A stretch of DNA of 46,978 bases from Thermoprotei archaeon (GTDB taxonomy: Archaea; Thermoproteota; Thermoprotei; Thermofilales; B20-G17): positions 1 to 46,978 of the forward strand of contig QMRH01000009.1 of NCBI GenBank assembly GCA_003650675.1. Direction: 5' to 3'. Below the pieces are notes generated by a model, which was not told the DNA's origin, made no database searches, and was given only the letters and a program-made list of their open reading frames with translations. Positions 9,201 through 17,020 of the stretch are shown here, piece after piece. The stretch's first letter is position 1. Each line of letters starts with the position of its first letter. Made by a program: the position numbers and the translations under genes.

Positions 9201-10232
9201 ATTTAGAGACACCTTCTGAACCGAGGGAAGGTTTTCTTTCCCTTCGACTATAAACTGGATTCTAGCTATGTGAAACATTCCTTTCTGAAAAACCTGTAGT
9301 TTGACAGGTCTTCCAGGATTTCTAATCCAAATATCCCTTGTACCTATATATGTTTGGAAAAAGTTTTCTACTCGAGGCTCTAGCTTAAGTTTAGCTACAT
9401 AGAACTTTGAGTTTATAGATAAGCTACCCCTGTTGTCTGTGAATAAATAGAAGGAATAGGAACCTGACCCAAAAACTGTTACGGAGACAGGATAGCTCGT
9501 CAGGGGGCGATCGTTCAAGTAGTATTCTATCTCTAAGCTTCCTTCCTCGGATTGAACATGTATTTTGTTTCGAATGTAGTTGTAGAAATCCTGTGTGAAG
9601 GACTTGTTTGGGCCTGAGAAATCTAAAAGCTCAAAGGTAGAAAACAGGATTACCAGACCATTTCCATACCTGCTTTCAGCCACTAGGAATCGGCTATTTT
9701 GAATAGATTTTAACAAAGGGTTTATGTTACCTGTGGAAGGCTCTATGTACCTTCCTTCATCTAAAAATACCTTTTCCATCGTAGAAATATTCGATTCGAC
9801 CTCAATCCATCCTTTAGATACGTTTGATGTAAAGAGGCCTCCGAAGACTCCGGCTAGTTCATTGAGTTTGTCTAAATCACTTCTCTTATCATATATGATT
9901 ACTATTATCCCACCTTCCGTTTTAACCCATTCTTTGATAGCCTCAAGTTCCTCGTACATGTATCCTCTTTCCAAACCATTTACCACAAGAACGTCTATAA
10001 CGGAAAGAGAGGGCTGGGAAATCCCGCCTAGATCGGAGATAAAGGTTGTCACCACATTGAGGTCTCCACCATAACTAGAGGGTTGCCATCCATCTATCTC
10101 AAATCCATGCAGGTCGTCAATTCCAAGAACGATAAATCTAGTCGATGTTCCTTTACAGGTTCCTGAAATCGGGTAAATGATGAGGATTAAAAATAAGATG
10201 GTTGTAACTTGCGCTAGCGCTTTCTTCCTCAT
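6273..10232 (-). CDS. Giant membrane protein: extracytoplasmic GATase-like head fused to FtsX/MacB-like module
   Basis: 1319 residues. Residues 1-25 form a signal peptide or anchor. About 30-225 look like a Rossmann-type class I glutamine-amidotransferase/ThuA/DUF4350-like domain (FIVLGID, a DVLVVNG strand, EWVKTEGGIIVIIYD, then a GNGLVILFSTF strand). Beta-rich domains follow to about 620, a short helical region (620-665), then a membrane bundle (about 667-790), an FtsX-type first helix after RKRRLRT (about 792-817), a MacB-like extracellular insert, and three more helices (about 1057-1170) with the EKRKDIWIYSSLGLSPSQI loop typical of FtsX domains. A cytosolic tail (about 1180-1319) resembles that of the 27531-31964 protein. 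FtsX domains normally pair with an ABC ATPase; none is nearby. The ATG overlaps the stop of the M1 peptidase gene by 4 nt, so it is part of that operon. Substrate and role are unknown. Confidence 0.8.
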   Translation of the reverse strand: MRKKALAQVTTILFLILIIYPISGTCKGTSTRFIVLGIDDLHGFEIDGWQPSSYGGDLNVVTTFISDLGGISQPSLSVIDVLVVNGLERGYMYEELEAIKEWVKTEGGIIVIIYDKRSDLDKLNELAGVFGGLFTSNVSKGWIEVESNISTMEKVFLDEGRYIEPSTGNINPLLKSIQNSRFLVAESRYGNGLVILFSTFELLDFSGPNKSFTQDFYNYIRNKIHVQSEEGSLEIEYYLNDRPLTSYPVSVTVFGSGSYSFYLFTDNRGSLSINSKFYVAKLKLEPRVENFFQTYIGTRDIWIRNPGRPVKLQVFQKGMFHIARIQFIVEGKENLPSVQKVSLNLDGRNVETTTKYYGYVLSGSMYLRVLDIYSSEKPHEAEAILKVFLEKTAFSIKFSYVDIPVFKVIPLEKAYRNVTLRIEGYKNGYLLVKYKQTDLGYLYVSSTSGNIVKLPVFTENSPNLIISVINVDKSSRITRAFSSLETALITFNETTTAKLSPYGLLVLVLSNKYIWGTTLSDLENRQTIYLRHLRRRTFPISSTRSLVISLTPPGTYSITIENILGRRITISNGTEGYVVSPGKITFVDAVSEGIKIFLREIYSRLEYVSNLVNSAISEGYIPAETENDIKLINEHINLLKEAYSEGKIYATETEIKFILNKLDALEGYLYIYSKLVAYSSFVLFFFMIFFSYALAKMIAEKSGLHALALAFTIFMLSQILLYFVHPGYKDFLSIGENLFYYKLTLYISLYFALFILFFWEIPNNLSRAPTPEKPHFWGAVSMAFHLAINDLRKRRLRTILLLTTITITVMSFVAFTSVSSKETIVSSLMFKQTAVKKILVGVSQNVGTQDIARISELLDKPLEEILVRVKTMWQEDFLYSIGSNSEKRVSLEGILFIDPTIEKEVTMLDDSILVEGDYIEATGDILLSKTLAEALEVKPGDYIKLYSPFGSFIMNLKIKGIFDEEKLGSIKDVDGDTILPKIYIREEESGAYRTETADSRYVAIMHLNNRYSVSSRITGVYAIEKDADEAYSNARKLLLYYKAVVYASNGMSKTLTKGTSISLIGTSALVPIIIGILICMNSMTATVYEKRKDIWIYSSLGLSPSQIEYLFTAQALVLALVGGGLGYSLGAGLLVVGGRLGVFQELYYRLSPLWTVLGLMLATLVTTLATILPARKATLRVVPSKVTRWTLGKRQKELEEELPFRIEEHQVENFLKFVKKRILAIFPPYSVLTRSSVEITKYKERYVLTIHVQNVSEQPNELKAIIEVEPILNTRLYKVHLKLKPIRIRMGYRELAETVIREIRRIILLWQAIYKKGGK

Positions 10233-12061
10233 ATCACTTCACCCTTCCTCTTCTTGTAGATTAAAATCGTTACTAAAGATGCAAATAAAAGTACTGTTAC
10301 CACGCTAAATTGGGCGATAAATACGTCTGGAAGCATGACGTCAACCTGTTCTACGTAGAATGTAATCTTAGGATCTTCTCCCAGGACGTAATCATATGGG
10401 TCTATTTTCACCGCTAAGGGTCTTTCGGGGAGAACTGTCTTTATTTTACTTAGTGAACCGTTAACCCAAAGCCATTTTAAATAGTCTCCGCTAGACGTTT
10501 TTATCAGGAATGGTATTTTTAGTTTCGCGTTAAAGAGAAGACTGTTTAGTTGTTCAACATCCATTTCGAGGACGTATCCTCCAACAGAAGGGTAAGTCTT
10601 CGAAGCTACAATATCATAGCTTGGGATCCCATTACCGTAAACCCATTGCTCGAAAAACCAGTCTAGGTCCTCTCCGGAAACTTCTTCAGCAACCTGCTTG
10701 AAATCCTTTATTTTCGCGATTTTAAACTCAAATCTCCTGAAATAGGTTCTAATGATGTTAAAGAAGGTTTCGTCTCCAAGCATTCTTCTCAACATGAATA
10801 GAACGCAAGAACCCTTCCTGTAGACGATATAATAGTATGCATGGGGATAGGAACTTTTTTCAAAAAAGCCTACTGGAAGGGCTATGGAATAATCACTATA
10901 TCTAGACAGGTAAGAGTAATAGCGGGATTTATACATGTTCAGTACTTCAAGCCCCCGCTTCCAATCATAGTTCCATTCAAAGTACAGTATCGTCAACATT
11001 TCTGTAAAACCTTCATCAAGCCAAGGTTCATCGTATTCATCGTTGCCTACCAAGCTATAAAACCATTGATGACCTGTTTCATGGGCGACTACAAGCTCTA
11101 GATAAAACGCAGTGCTTGGAGTATAGAGGTTACTGGCTATCATGACTAGCATAGGATACTCCATTCCACCGTATCCGAAATCCACCTCCACTATCCTGAA
11201 TTCAGGGTATGGGTATCTACCTACATGTTCGCTGAAGGCTTTAATCGCCTTTTCACCGAACTTGAGCGCGGCATCACCCATAGAACCTTTATCTTCCTTA
11301 AAGTACGAGTAAATTGTAATGTTTTCCCATGTTGTTTTAAGCACGGTAAAGTATTTACTTGCTACGAACGCAAACTCCCGTACCTTTGGGGCAACCCAAT
11401 GCTCCCTCTTTAACTCCTCACCTAGTTGTTCTACCTCAACTTGGACTCCGGTAGCCGCAATAACCATGTACTCTCGAGTAACAATATATACATCGTAGTC
11501 GGATATTTCGGCATAAACCGGATCCCCTATCCAGGTGTAGGGGTTTAGGTTCCATCCGGTTTCATCGTACATTGCTAATATAGGGTAGAAGTATCCTAAG
11601 GCGAATATCCCATTCCTATAGCCGAATCTATCTCCCCTAAAGGGGATTTTTACGGTAAAGTTTAGCTTTAGCTTGATCGTGCTACCGGGATTCAAGGGAG
11701 AATCAAGGTAGACCTTAAGAATAGTTGAATCCTCACCCTCTACTACGAACTTTAACTGTTTAAGGGAATCAAAGTTCTGTACGCTTTCTATGGTAATGTA
11801 TCCTCCATAACTTTTAAATGCGTTAGGATATACGTGGAAATAAAGTTCATCGAACACCTTATTGTGCCTGTTGTGGTGTTCTAAGATCAATTGCCCCTTT
11901 AATATAAAATTAATATCGTCTAGGAAAACGTTTAGGAGGTACTTGTCCCGCTGGGCATTGTAGGCGAATGCCTTCGGATTTACAAGTGATATTTCAAGCA
12001 AGAGAATTACTATTAGAGGTACCAGCATGAGGGATTTTCTGGTACATCTTTTCAAGTACAT
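10229..12061 (-). CDS. Membrane-anchored M1 family metallopeptidase
   Basis: 610 residues. The zinc site is intact: HETGH at 327-331 with the third ligand E350 in WLDEGFTE, exactly the M1 spacing HExxH-x18-E. GGMEYP at 298-303 replaces the classical GxMEN exopeptidase motif, so N-terminal substrate anchoring may differ. The N-terminus has a signal peptide (basic residues, then a Leu/Ile/Val-rich core at about 11-25) and the C-terminus a membrane helix followed by KKRKGE at about 580-608, so the catalytic domain should face outside. M1 enzymes remove N-terminal residues from peptides. It sits between a C25-like peptidase gene and the FtsX-like gene with which it overlaps by 4 nt. An outside peptidase next to OPT-like transporters suggests trimming of peptides before uptake. 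Confidence 0.93.
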   Translation of the reverse strand: MYLKRCTRKSLMLVPLIVILLLEISLVNPKAFAYNAQRDKYLLNVFLDDINFILKGQLILEHHNRHNKVFDELYFHVYPNAFKSYGGYITIESVQNFDSLKQLKFVVEGEDSTILKVYLDSPLNPGSTIKLKLNFTVKIPFRGDRFGYRNGIFALGYFYPILAMYDETGWNLNPYTWIGDPVYAEISDYDVYIVTREYMVIAATGVQVEVEQLGEELKREHWVAPKVREFAFVASKYFTVLKTTWENITIYSYFKEDKGSMGDAALKFGEKAIKAFSEHVGRYPYPEFRIVEVDFGYGGMEYPMLVMIASNLYTPSTAFYLELVVAHETGHQWFYSLVGNDEYDEPWLDEGFTEMLTILYFEWNYDWKRGLEVLNMYKSRYYSYLSRYSDYSIALPVGFFEKSSYPHAYYYIVYRKGSCVLFMLRRMLGDETFFNIIRTYFRRFEFKIAKIKDFKQVAEEVSGEDLDWFFEQWVYGNGIPSYDIVASKTYPSVGGYVLEMDVEQLNSLLFNAKLKIPFLIKTSSGDYLKWLWVNGSLSKIKTVLPERPLAVKIDPYDYVLGEDPKITFYVEQVDVMLPDVFIAQFSVVTVLLFASLVTILIYKKRKGEVI

Positions 12062-12087
12062 CCCCTACTGAACACTAGGAATGTTTA

Positions 12088-12117
12088 CATGTATATAATG
12101 TATATAATATGTATAAT
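12088..12117 (-). promoter_or_regulatory. AT-rich tandem repeat, probable promoter of the M1 peptidase operon
   Basis: The plus strand has two exact ATGTATATA 9-mers (12089-12097 and 12098-12106) followed by a diverged third copy. On the minus strand this gives several overlapping TATA boxes 30-55 nt before the ATG at 12061, inside the 86-bp gap after the C25-like gene. It could be a promoter with a repeated factor site, so the M1/FtsX genes may be transcribed separately from the C25-like gene. Confidence 0.4.
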
Positions 12118-12147
12118 TAAAATTTATGGATGATTACTGCTTGGCTT

Positions 12148-14040
12148 TCATTTTTTCTTATAAAAGAATATTATGCAGGCAACAAGTGTGATTACAAGTA
12201 TTATGATTAAATACCAGATGAACAGCGATTGTTTATAATAGATGTTAACGATGATGGTGGTGTCTGGTTCGAAGTCACCCACCTGGCTTGAAATAATTTT
12301 TGTTATTATCAATACTAGTGTTTGTTTTTCTCCGCTTCTCTCTATGTAACGTAGACCTCTAATAGAGGGGTCGTTAAACGATATTTTAGCTATGTCGTTG
12401 CGTGGAAGAGGCAACTTTAATACCAGGGATATGCGGTAATCCGTGAATTTAATTTCATATGTTTTTCCTGGGGTAATTTCTTTAAGCTCATATTTCTCGC
12501 TCGGGGTTGCCAGCCTTAAATCCGGATCGCCTAAAAGAACCGTGTAAGCTTTTTGCCATGGTTTGCCACCCTTAATTCCAGCTATATGCAAATTATTCAC
12601 TATCCTAACTGTTTCGCCAAATGTATAGCCATCAAGGAGCATTTGTACTATGAGGTCAGGGTACCCTGTACCAGCTTCCTCCCCACTGAACTCTAGGCGC
12701 ATCGCACCGATGTATGCTATCGCTCCACGCGAAACAAACTGTATAGCTACGCTTTGGAAGACTGAGCGAACATAGTTTTCATAGAGGTCGACTGTTTCGC
12801 ATGAAAGGGTTATAACGATGGAGGGCGGTAAAGTCGGCGGCAGCTGGGCATAGGATATTATAAAGGGTCCTGTAGTGGTTGGCGCCATTCCAAGAGGGTT
12901 CCCGTGGAGATTTAAGTAAACCAGTAGATTTTTCTCCTGTAAACCGGCTTGAACATTAAAGTAGGTTAGGTTTCCTTTCCTGTATCCAGTGAGCCTTGTA
13001 ACCTTAAATTCCCTGTAACGTAAGGCTCTATCAATCTTCATGGAGAGGGTTATAGAGTCACCTATAAATATTAGTAGTGAGTTTCTCGGAAGAGACTTTA
13101 ATAACTCGTTGTAAAGGAGGCTTCTAGCCATTAAAAGGCTAAGGCTCGAAATATCGATGGCCGTTAATATTCCAACTGGACAGTCAAGATACATGTCTTC
13201 ATCATGTTGGATAACTACACGGTACACATCCTCTACTTTAAGGATGTTCTTTAGAGTTTCAAAGGAAGCTACAACAACAATCGATCTGGGATTATAGTTC
13301 TTTAAAGTAGTCTTTAAAGCTTCTAAGTCTTCGACTGGAAGTAATGTTCTTCTTGACATTATAGCATAGAAGGGGGTTAAAAGCGAATAGCGGTCGCCGG
13401 GATACACTACAACAAATCTTTCAGATGAATTGTTCAGTGTATTGTTCAGGAGATAGTCTGCCGGCTTTACCTTCAGGTTGAACCTCGAGGATAAAAGAGT
13501 CTGGTTTATACCGTAGACAAAAAACGTCTTTAGGTTGACGTTTCTCGCCTCCAGAAGCTCTATTAAACCCTCTAAATCACCAATACTAGTGAAAGGGTAG
13601 GGTACAATATCTCCGCTACTGATGGCAGCATAAAGGATCATTATGAAATTTTTCTCATTTAAGCTCAAAGACCTGTTGTAGAGTAGAAGAGATATAGCGT
13701 TTTTCCCCAGAATTTTCGTTAGGATTTCAATTACAGAGGATGGATCATTAGCCTTAATTATTTCATAGTTGATCATCCCACTTAATTCTTCAATAAGAAG
13801 CTGTAATTTTCCATCACCTGTACCTAAAACCGGTACTATTTTTATGTCATCTCCTACGGTTCCTAATAAACCTGATGCCACAAGAAATTGATGTATGTCA
13901 AATACCTCCAAGAGGTATCCGGGGCTACTCCAACCACCTTTTATCGGGGTAGAAAAGGTTTCTCTGATGCCTGGGTAAGCTATTATAAAGATAATGAGCG
14001 CCAAGCATATTAGCTTTTGAAGGCGCCTATAAAGCTTCAT
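12148..14040 (-). CDS. C25 (gingipain-like, caspase-fold) peptidase-like protein, secreted and membrane-anchored
   Basis: 630 residues with an N-terminal signal segment (about 8-22) and a C-terminal membrane helix followed by YKKK (about 608-630). The middle has the features of clan CD cysteine peptidases: a strand ending in His-Gly (VYLNLHGNP, H379) and a second strand ending in the Cys (IVITLSCET, C414), then GAIAYIGAM and, near residue 500-510, VLLGDPDLRL, the LxGDPxLR ending typical of C25 proteins. So the expected His/Cys dyad is present. An N-terminal part of about 300 residues looks like repeated Rossmann-type strands. C25 enzymes are usually extracellular endopeptidases. It is the first gene of the minus-strand cluster and is divergent from the OPT-like transporter at 14210, 169 bp away. 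Confidence 0.8.
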   Translation of the reverse strand: MKLYRRLQKLICLALIIFIIAYPGIRETFSTPIKGGWSSPGYLLEVFDIHQFLVASGLLGTVGDDIKIVPVLGTGDGKLQLLIEELSGMINYEIIKANDPSSVIEILTKILGKNAISLLLYNRSLSLNEKNFIMILYAAISSGDIVPYPFTSIGDLEGLIELLEARNVNLKTFFVYGINQTLLSSRFNLKVKPADYLLNNTLNNSSERFVVVYPGDRYSLLTPFYAIMSRRTLLPVEDLEALKTTLKNYNPRSIVVVASFETLKNILKVEDVYRVVIQHDEDMYLDCPVGILTAIDISSLSLLMARSLLYNELLKSLPRNSLLIFIGDSITLSMKIDRALRYREFKVTRLTGYRKGNLTYFNVQAGLQEKNLLVYLNLHGNPLGMAPTTTGPFIISYAQLPPTLPPSIVITLSCETVDLYENYVRSVFQSVAIQFVSRGAIAYIGAMRLEFSGEEAGTGYPDLIVQMLLDGYTFGETVRIVNNLHIAGIKGGKPWQKAYTVLLGDPDLRLATPSEKYELKEITPGKTYEIKFTDYRISLVLKLPLPRNDIAKISFNDPSIRGLRYIERSGEKQTLVLIITKIISSQVGDFEPDTTIIVNIYYKQSLFIWYLIIILVITLVACIIFFYKKK

Positions 14041-14133
14041 CTATATACTCCACCCCTTTAACACCTTAAAAATCCTTAAGCATGTTATCAAATTTTTGTC
14101 GTGAAAACTTTATTTATTCTTTGTTTTACAAGA

Positions 14134-14143
14134 GTATATAAGC
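14134..14143 (+). promoter_or_regulatory. TATA-type promoter for the 14210 OPT-like gene
   Basis: GTATATAAGC is a good archaeal TATA box; transcription would start near 14163, giving a leader of about 45 nt. A GGTG ribosome site lies at 14201-14204, 5 nt before the ATG. The gene is divergent from the C25-like gene, so the 14041-14209 gap serves both. Confidence 0.55.
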
Positions 14144-14209
14144 TTTACATAAAAATTTATTAAGAAGTTTACGTCGATACTGAAAAAAGCTCTTGGATAA
14201 GGTGTAGAT

Positions 14210-16195
14210 ATGAGTGAGGAGGTAAAAAAGGAGGTACCTGAAAAAGCGTTTACAGTAAAATCTACAGTAATAGGTATCTTGGGATGCATTGCCTTGGTAT
14301 TCGCTGATGCTATACTTGGGCCAATAACAGGTTTCGTCGCTACGGCTGAAATAAGCGTCATGACCGTGGTTCTTCTCGCCATTCTTCAAATGTTCCTTAA
14401 ATTCAAGATGTCCTATGCCGAGTACTCTGTAATTTATGCGATGATTTATGGTGCTGCTGCATCCTATGGAAGCTGGTTTACATTCATATTCTTCTTTGTG
14501 CGCCACGCAACCTACCCATCTTGGTTACCCCAGTACGCTCAATTCGTGCCTGAATTCTTTACTCTCCCACGCGAATTATACGACATGGCTCTCGAGGGAG
14601 GGCACTTCCCGCCCTATGCTCAGCTAATGGTACCAACATTTACTGGATTAGCCTTGCTTCTCTTACTTGCAGTTATAGGTATATTCGCAACTGCTCCATT
14701 GAGAAGACAGATAGTAGAAATAGAGCGTCTACCCTTCCCAGCTACGACGGCTGCATTTACAGCCGTATCGTTAGCTGTTGAACCCCCACCTGTCGAGGAG
14801 AGGGTGCCGGTCCTCGGAAGCAGACGCAACTGGCTGCTTCTCGGATTACTTTTAGGATTCGTGCTTGTATGCTTCTCCTCCGGATACCTTGTAGAAACAC
14901 TGTTCCCCGGTGCAATCGTCTTACCGCACTATATAGGCGACGAACCCTACAGCTCCGGTATACTTTGGGGTCTCCTTCCAGGAGCGGCTTTAGGTCTCGA
15001 CCTCTCTGGATTCTTTACATGGTCCTGGTTCCTCTACTTCTCACCTATGGATGCATTAATAACAGTTGCATTCATGACTCTATTGGTAAACTTCGTGATA
15101 ACACCACTCCAGATACAGGCTGGTATAATAGAATACGATCCATCGTTCACTATAGACGATTTATATTATGCGATTGCCTGGTTCTCTGAAGGATATAAAT
15201 ACCATGTTTTGGGTTCAGCATTATTGATAGGAGGTGTTCTTGGCGGCTACATAGCTGCTTGGAAGTATATAGTCGAGAGCCTTAAGGACAAGAAGCCTGA
15301 ACCAGGTTTTATTTCGCCGCAACTACAGTGGATACTCTCCATAGTAATGGTAATAATCTTAACGGGAGTAATAGCGGCCTTTGGTGGACCTGTGATACCT
15401 GCATTTATAATGGCCCTATTCCTGGTCTACATACTCCAGATGTGGGCCATTAGGGGTCTCGGAGAAGTAAACCTGCAGTTTACATGGATAGCACACGCCT
15501 TCTACCCGGTTGGTGGCATAGCATCCGCCTTAGGGTTAATAAACTCCGGCGAACTCAACCAGGCGTTAGCAGGATTCATAATGGGTTCAACACTCTACGA
15601 GAGAGGAGACGTATCCCCCTCAGCTTTCTTCGAGTCATCTAGGTTCGCCTTCCTCGGTAAAGTAAGGAAAATAAATGTAATATTAATCGCAATATTCATA
15701 GGCCTTATCATAGGCGGACTTGGCGGAGCCCTTGTCGAACAATACCTGCAATTCCAGTATGGTTTAACACACGGAACCTTTGGTGCATACTATTACTGGT
15801 ATCTCTTCCTTAGAGTCCACTATATACGTTATCTCAACCTCCAGGGCTTCCACAGATACGGCTTCCCATACGATGAACGCTTCGCAGTTTACGTACTGTT
15901 AATAGTATTGGGCGCCTTGATACCTGTATTAAGGGCTAGGGTGGCTTTCCCCATACCCTTCAGCCCCATAGCCGCAGGACTTACACTGCTCATGTCATCG
16001 TGGGCCAACATCGACTGGGGTTACCAGTTCCTCATCATATTGATAGTGAAATGGTTTATCCTCAAGTTGGGTGGCACAAGGCTCGACGAACAGGTGGCGC
16101 GACCATTATTCGCTGGCTTAGCTGCAGGCGCCATGTTCGGTTCAGTAATAAGCGGTGTTGCAGCAGCTTGGGTAGCAATCTACGGACCACGATAA
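14210..16195 (+). CDS. OPT-like oligopeptide transporter family membrane protein (paralogue 2)
   Basis: 661 residues with about 14-16 membrane segments. The family signature appears as EIERLPFPATTAAF at about 170-183. The acidic, lysine-rich first 12 residues should be cytosolic. It belongs to the same broad family as the other three transporters in the window, but its sequence is closer in layout to the 23381-25396 protein (DUF6784/DUF6785-like arrangement with a long aromatic loop before the signature) than to 2206 or 25484. It has its own TATA box and ribosome site and no co-directional partner gene close by; its nearest neighbour, divergent, is the secreted C25-like peptidase. Import of peptides produced by that enzyme is an inference. 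No long signal peptide or ATPase domain is present. Confidence 0.85.
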   Translation: MSEEVKKEVPEKAFTVKSTVIGILGCIALVFADAILGPITGFVATAEISVMTVVLLAILQMFLKFKMSYAEYSVIYAMIYGAAASYGSWFTFIFFFVRHATYPSWLPQYAQFVPEFFTLPRELYDMALEGGHFPPYAQLMVPTFTGLALLLLLAVIGIFATAPLRRQIVEIERLPFPATTAAFTAVSLAVEPPPVEERVPVLGSRRNWLLLGLLLGFVLVCFSSGYLVETLFPGAIVLPHYIGDEPYSSGILWGLLPGAALGLDLSGFFTWSWFLYFSPMDALITVAFMTLLVNFVITPLQIQAGIIEYDPSFTIDDLYYAIAWFSEGYKYHVLGSALLIGGVLGGYIAAWKYIVESLKDKKPEPGFISPQLQWILSIVMVIILTGVIAAFGGPVIPAFIMALFLVYILQMWAIRGLGEVNLQFTWIAHAFYPVGGIASALGLINSGELNQALAGFIMGSTLYERGDVSPSAFFESSRFAFLGKVRKINVILIAIFIGLIIGGLGGALVEQYLQFQYGLTHGTFGAYYYWYLFLRVHYIRYLNLQGFHRYGFPYDERFAVYVLLIVLGALIPVLRARVAFPIPFSPIAAGLTLLMSSWANIDWGYQFLIILIVKWFILKLGGTRLDEQVARPLFAGLAAGAMFGSVISGVAAAWVAIYGPR

Positions 16196-16299
16196 AACAG
16201 ATAAACAAATAGGTGGTAAAACCAAAATCAATTAATTTTTATTCCATTAAATTTTTCTTGAAAAAACCATTTTGATCAACCTTAGGAGCGTGCCTAAAT

Positions 16300-16842
16300 T
16301 TGACCTCCCGTAACATAGAATATGAAATAAAGATTCGTGTAAAAAACCTAGATGAAATACGCGAAAAACTTACTTATCTAGGGGCTACACTCCAAGGAGC
16401 CGGTGTTGAGGAAGATGTATACTACCAGCACCCATGTAGGGATTTCAAGGAAAGCGACGAGGCTCTAAGGATACGAAATTACGGCACGATAATAGAACTC
16501 ACTTATAAGGGCTCCCGGCTACCGGCTAATATCAAAGCCAGAGAAGAAATTACGGTAAGAATTTTAAGAGAAGACTACAGTAAACTAAAACAACTCCTTG
16601 AAAAGCTGGGATTCAGATCCTTAGCAAGAATAGTAAAAAAACGTGAAATCTACGTCTATGAAAACCTCACAATATCCTTAGATGAAGTTGAGGGCCTAGG
16701 AAGCTTCATGGAAGTCGAGGCGTTCACGGACCACAAGGAGGAAGCAGAAGAATCCATCAAAAACTTCCTAGATTTACTAGGCGATATAGGCGAACCTGTT
16801 TCTCAAACATACTTGGAAATGATGTTAACGAAAAGACATTAA
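16300..16842 (+). CDS. cyaB: CYTH-domain protein (class IV adenylate cyclase / triphosphatase family)
   Basis: 180 residues, the usual length of CyaB-type archaeal CYTH proteins. The hallmark ExExK is EYEIK (E7, E9, K11). Further charged strands follow (EALRIRNYG, IELTYKG, KAREEITVR, ISLDEVEGLGSFMEVEA) in the order expected for the eight-stranded tunnel that binds a triphosphate with two metal ions. Members include adenylate cyclase IV, thiamine triphosphatase and inorganic triphosphatase; which reaction applies in archaea is mostly unknown. The start is a TTG with GGAG 11 nt upstream; no ATG fits the ExExK position. It stands alone on the plus strand after the OPT-like gene. Confidence 0.85.
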   Translation: MTSRNIEYEIKIRVKNLDEIREKLTYLGATLQGAGVEEDVYYQHPCRDFKESDEALRIRNYGTIIELTYKGSRLPANIKAREEITVRILREDYSKLKQLLEKLGFRSLARIVKKREIYVYENLTISLDEVEGLGSFMEVEAFTDHKEEAEESIKNFLDLLGDIGEPVSQTYLEMMLTKRH

Positions 16843-16982
16843 TCTTTAAAACCCACTTGCATCAAACCCTCATTCTATAATCCCAAATGGTTCACACCAA
16901 AGGTGATACATTTTAAAAACAGTGAAGGATCAGAGCTTAACATTTAATAGATTGCTTAGATTAAAGGCTTTACTAGCTATGA

Positions 16983-16995
16983 TTTATATTTTATA
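16983..16995 (+). promoter_or_regulatory. TATA-type promoter for the Gfo/Idh/MocA gene
   Basis: TTTATATTTTATA lies about 32 nt before the ATG at 17021, so the transcript would start near 17012-17016 with a very short leader. The 16843-17020 gap shows nothing else. Confidence 0.5.
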
Positions 16996-17020
16996 GGTTT
17001 CATAATACATGTGATCCGGG

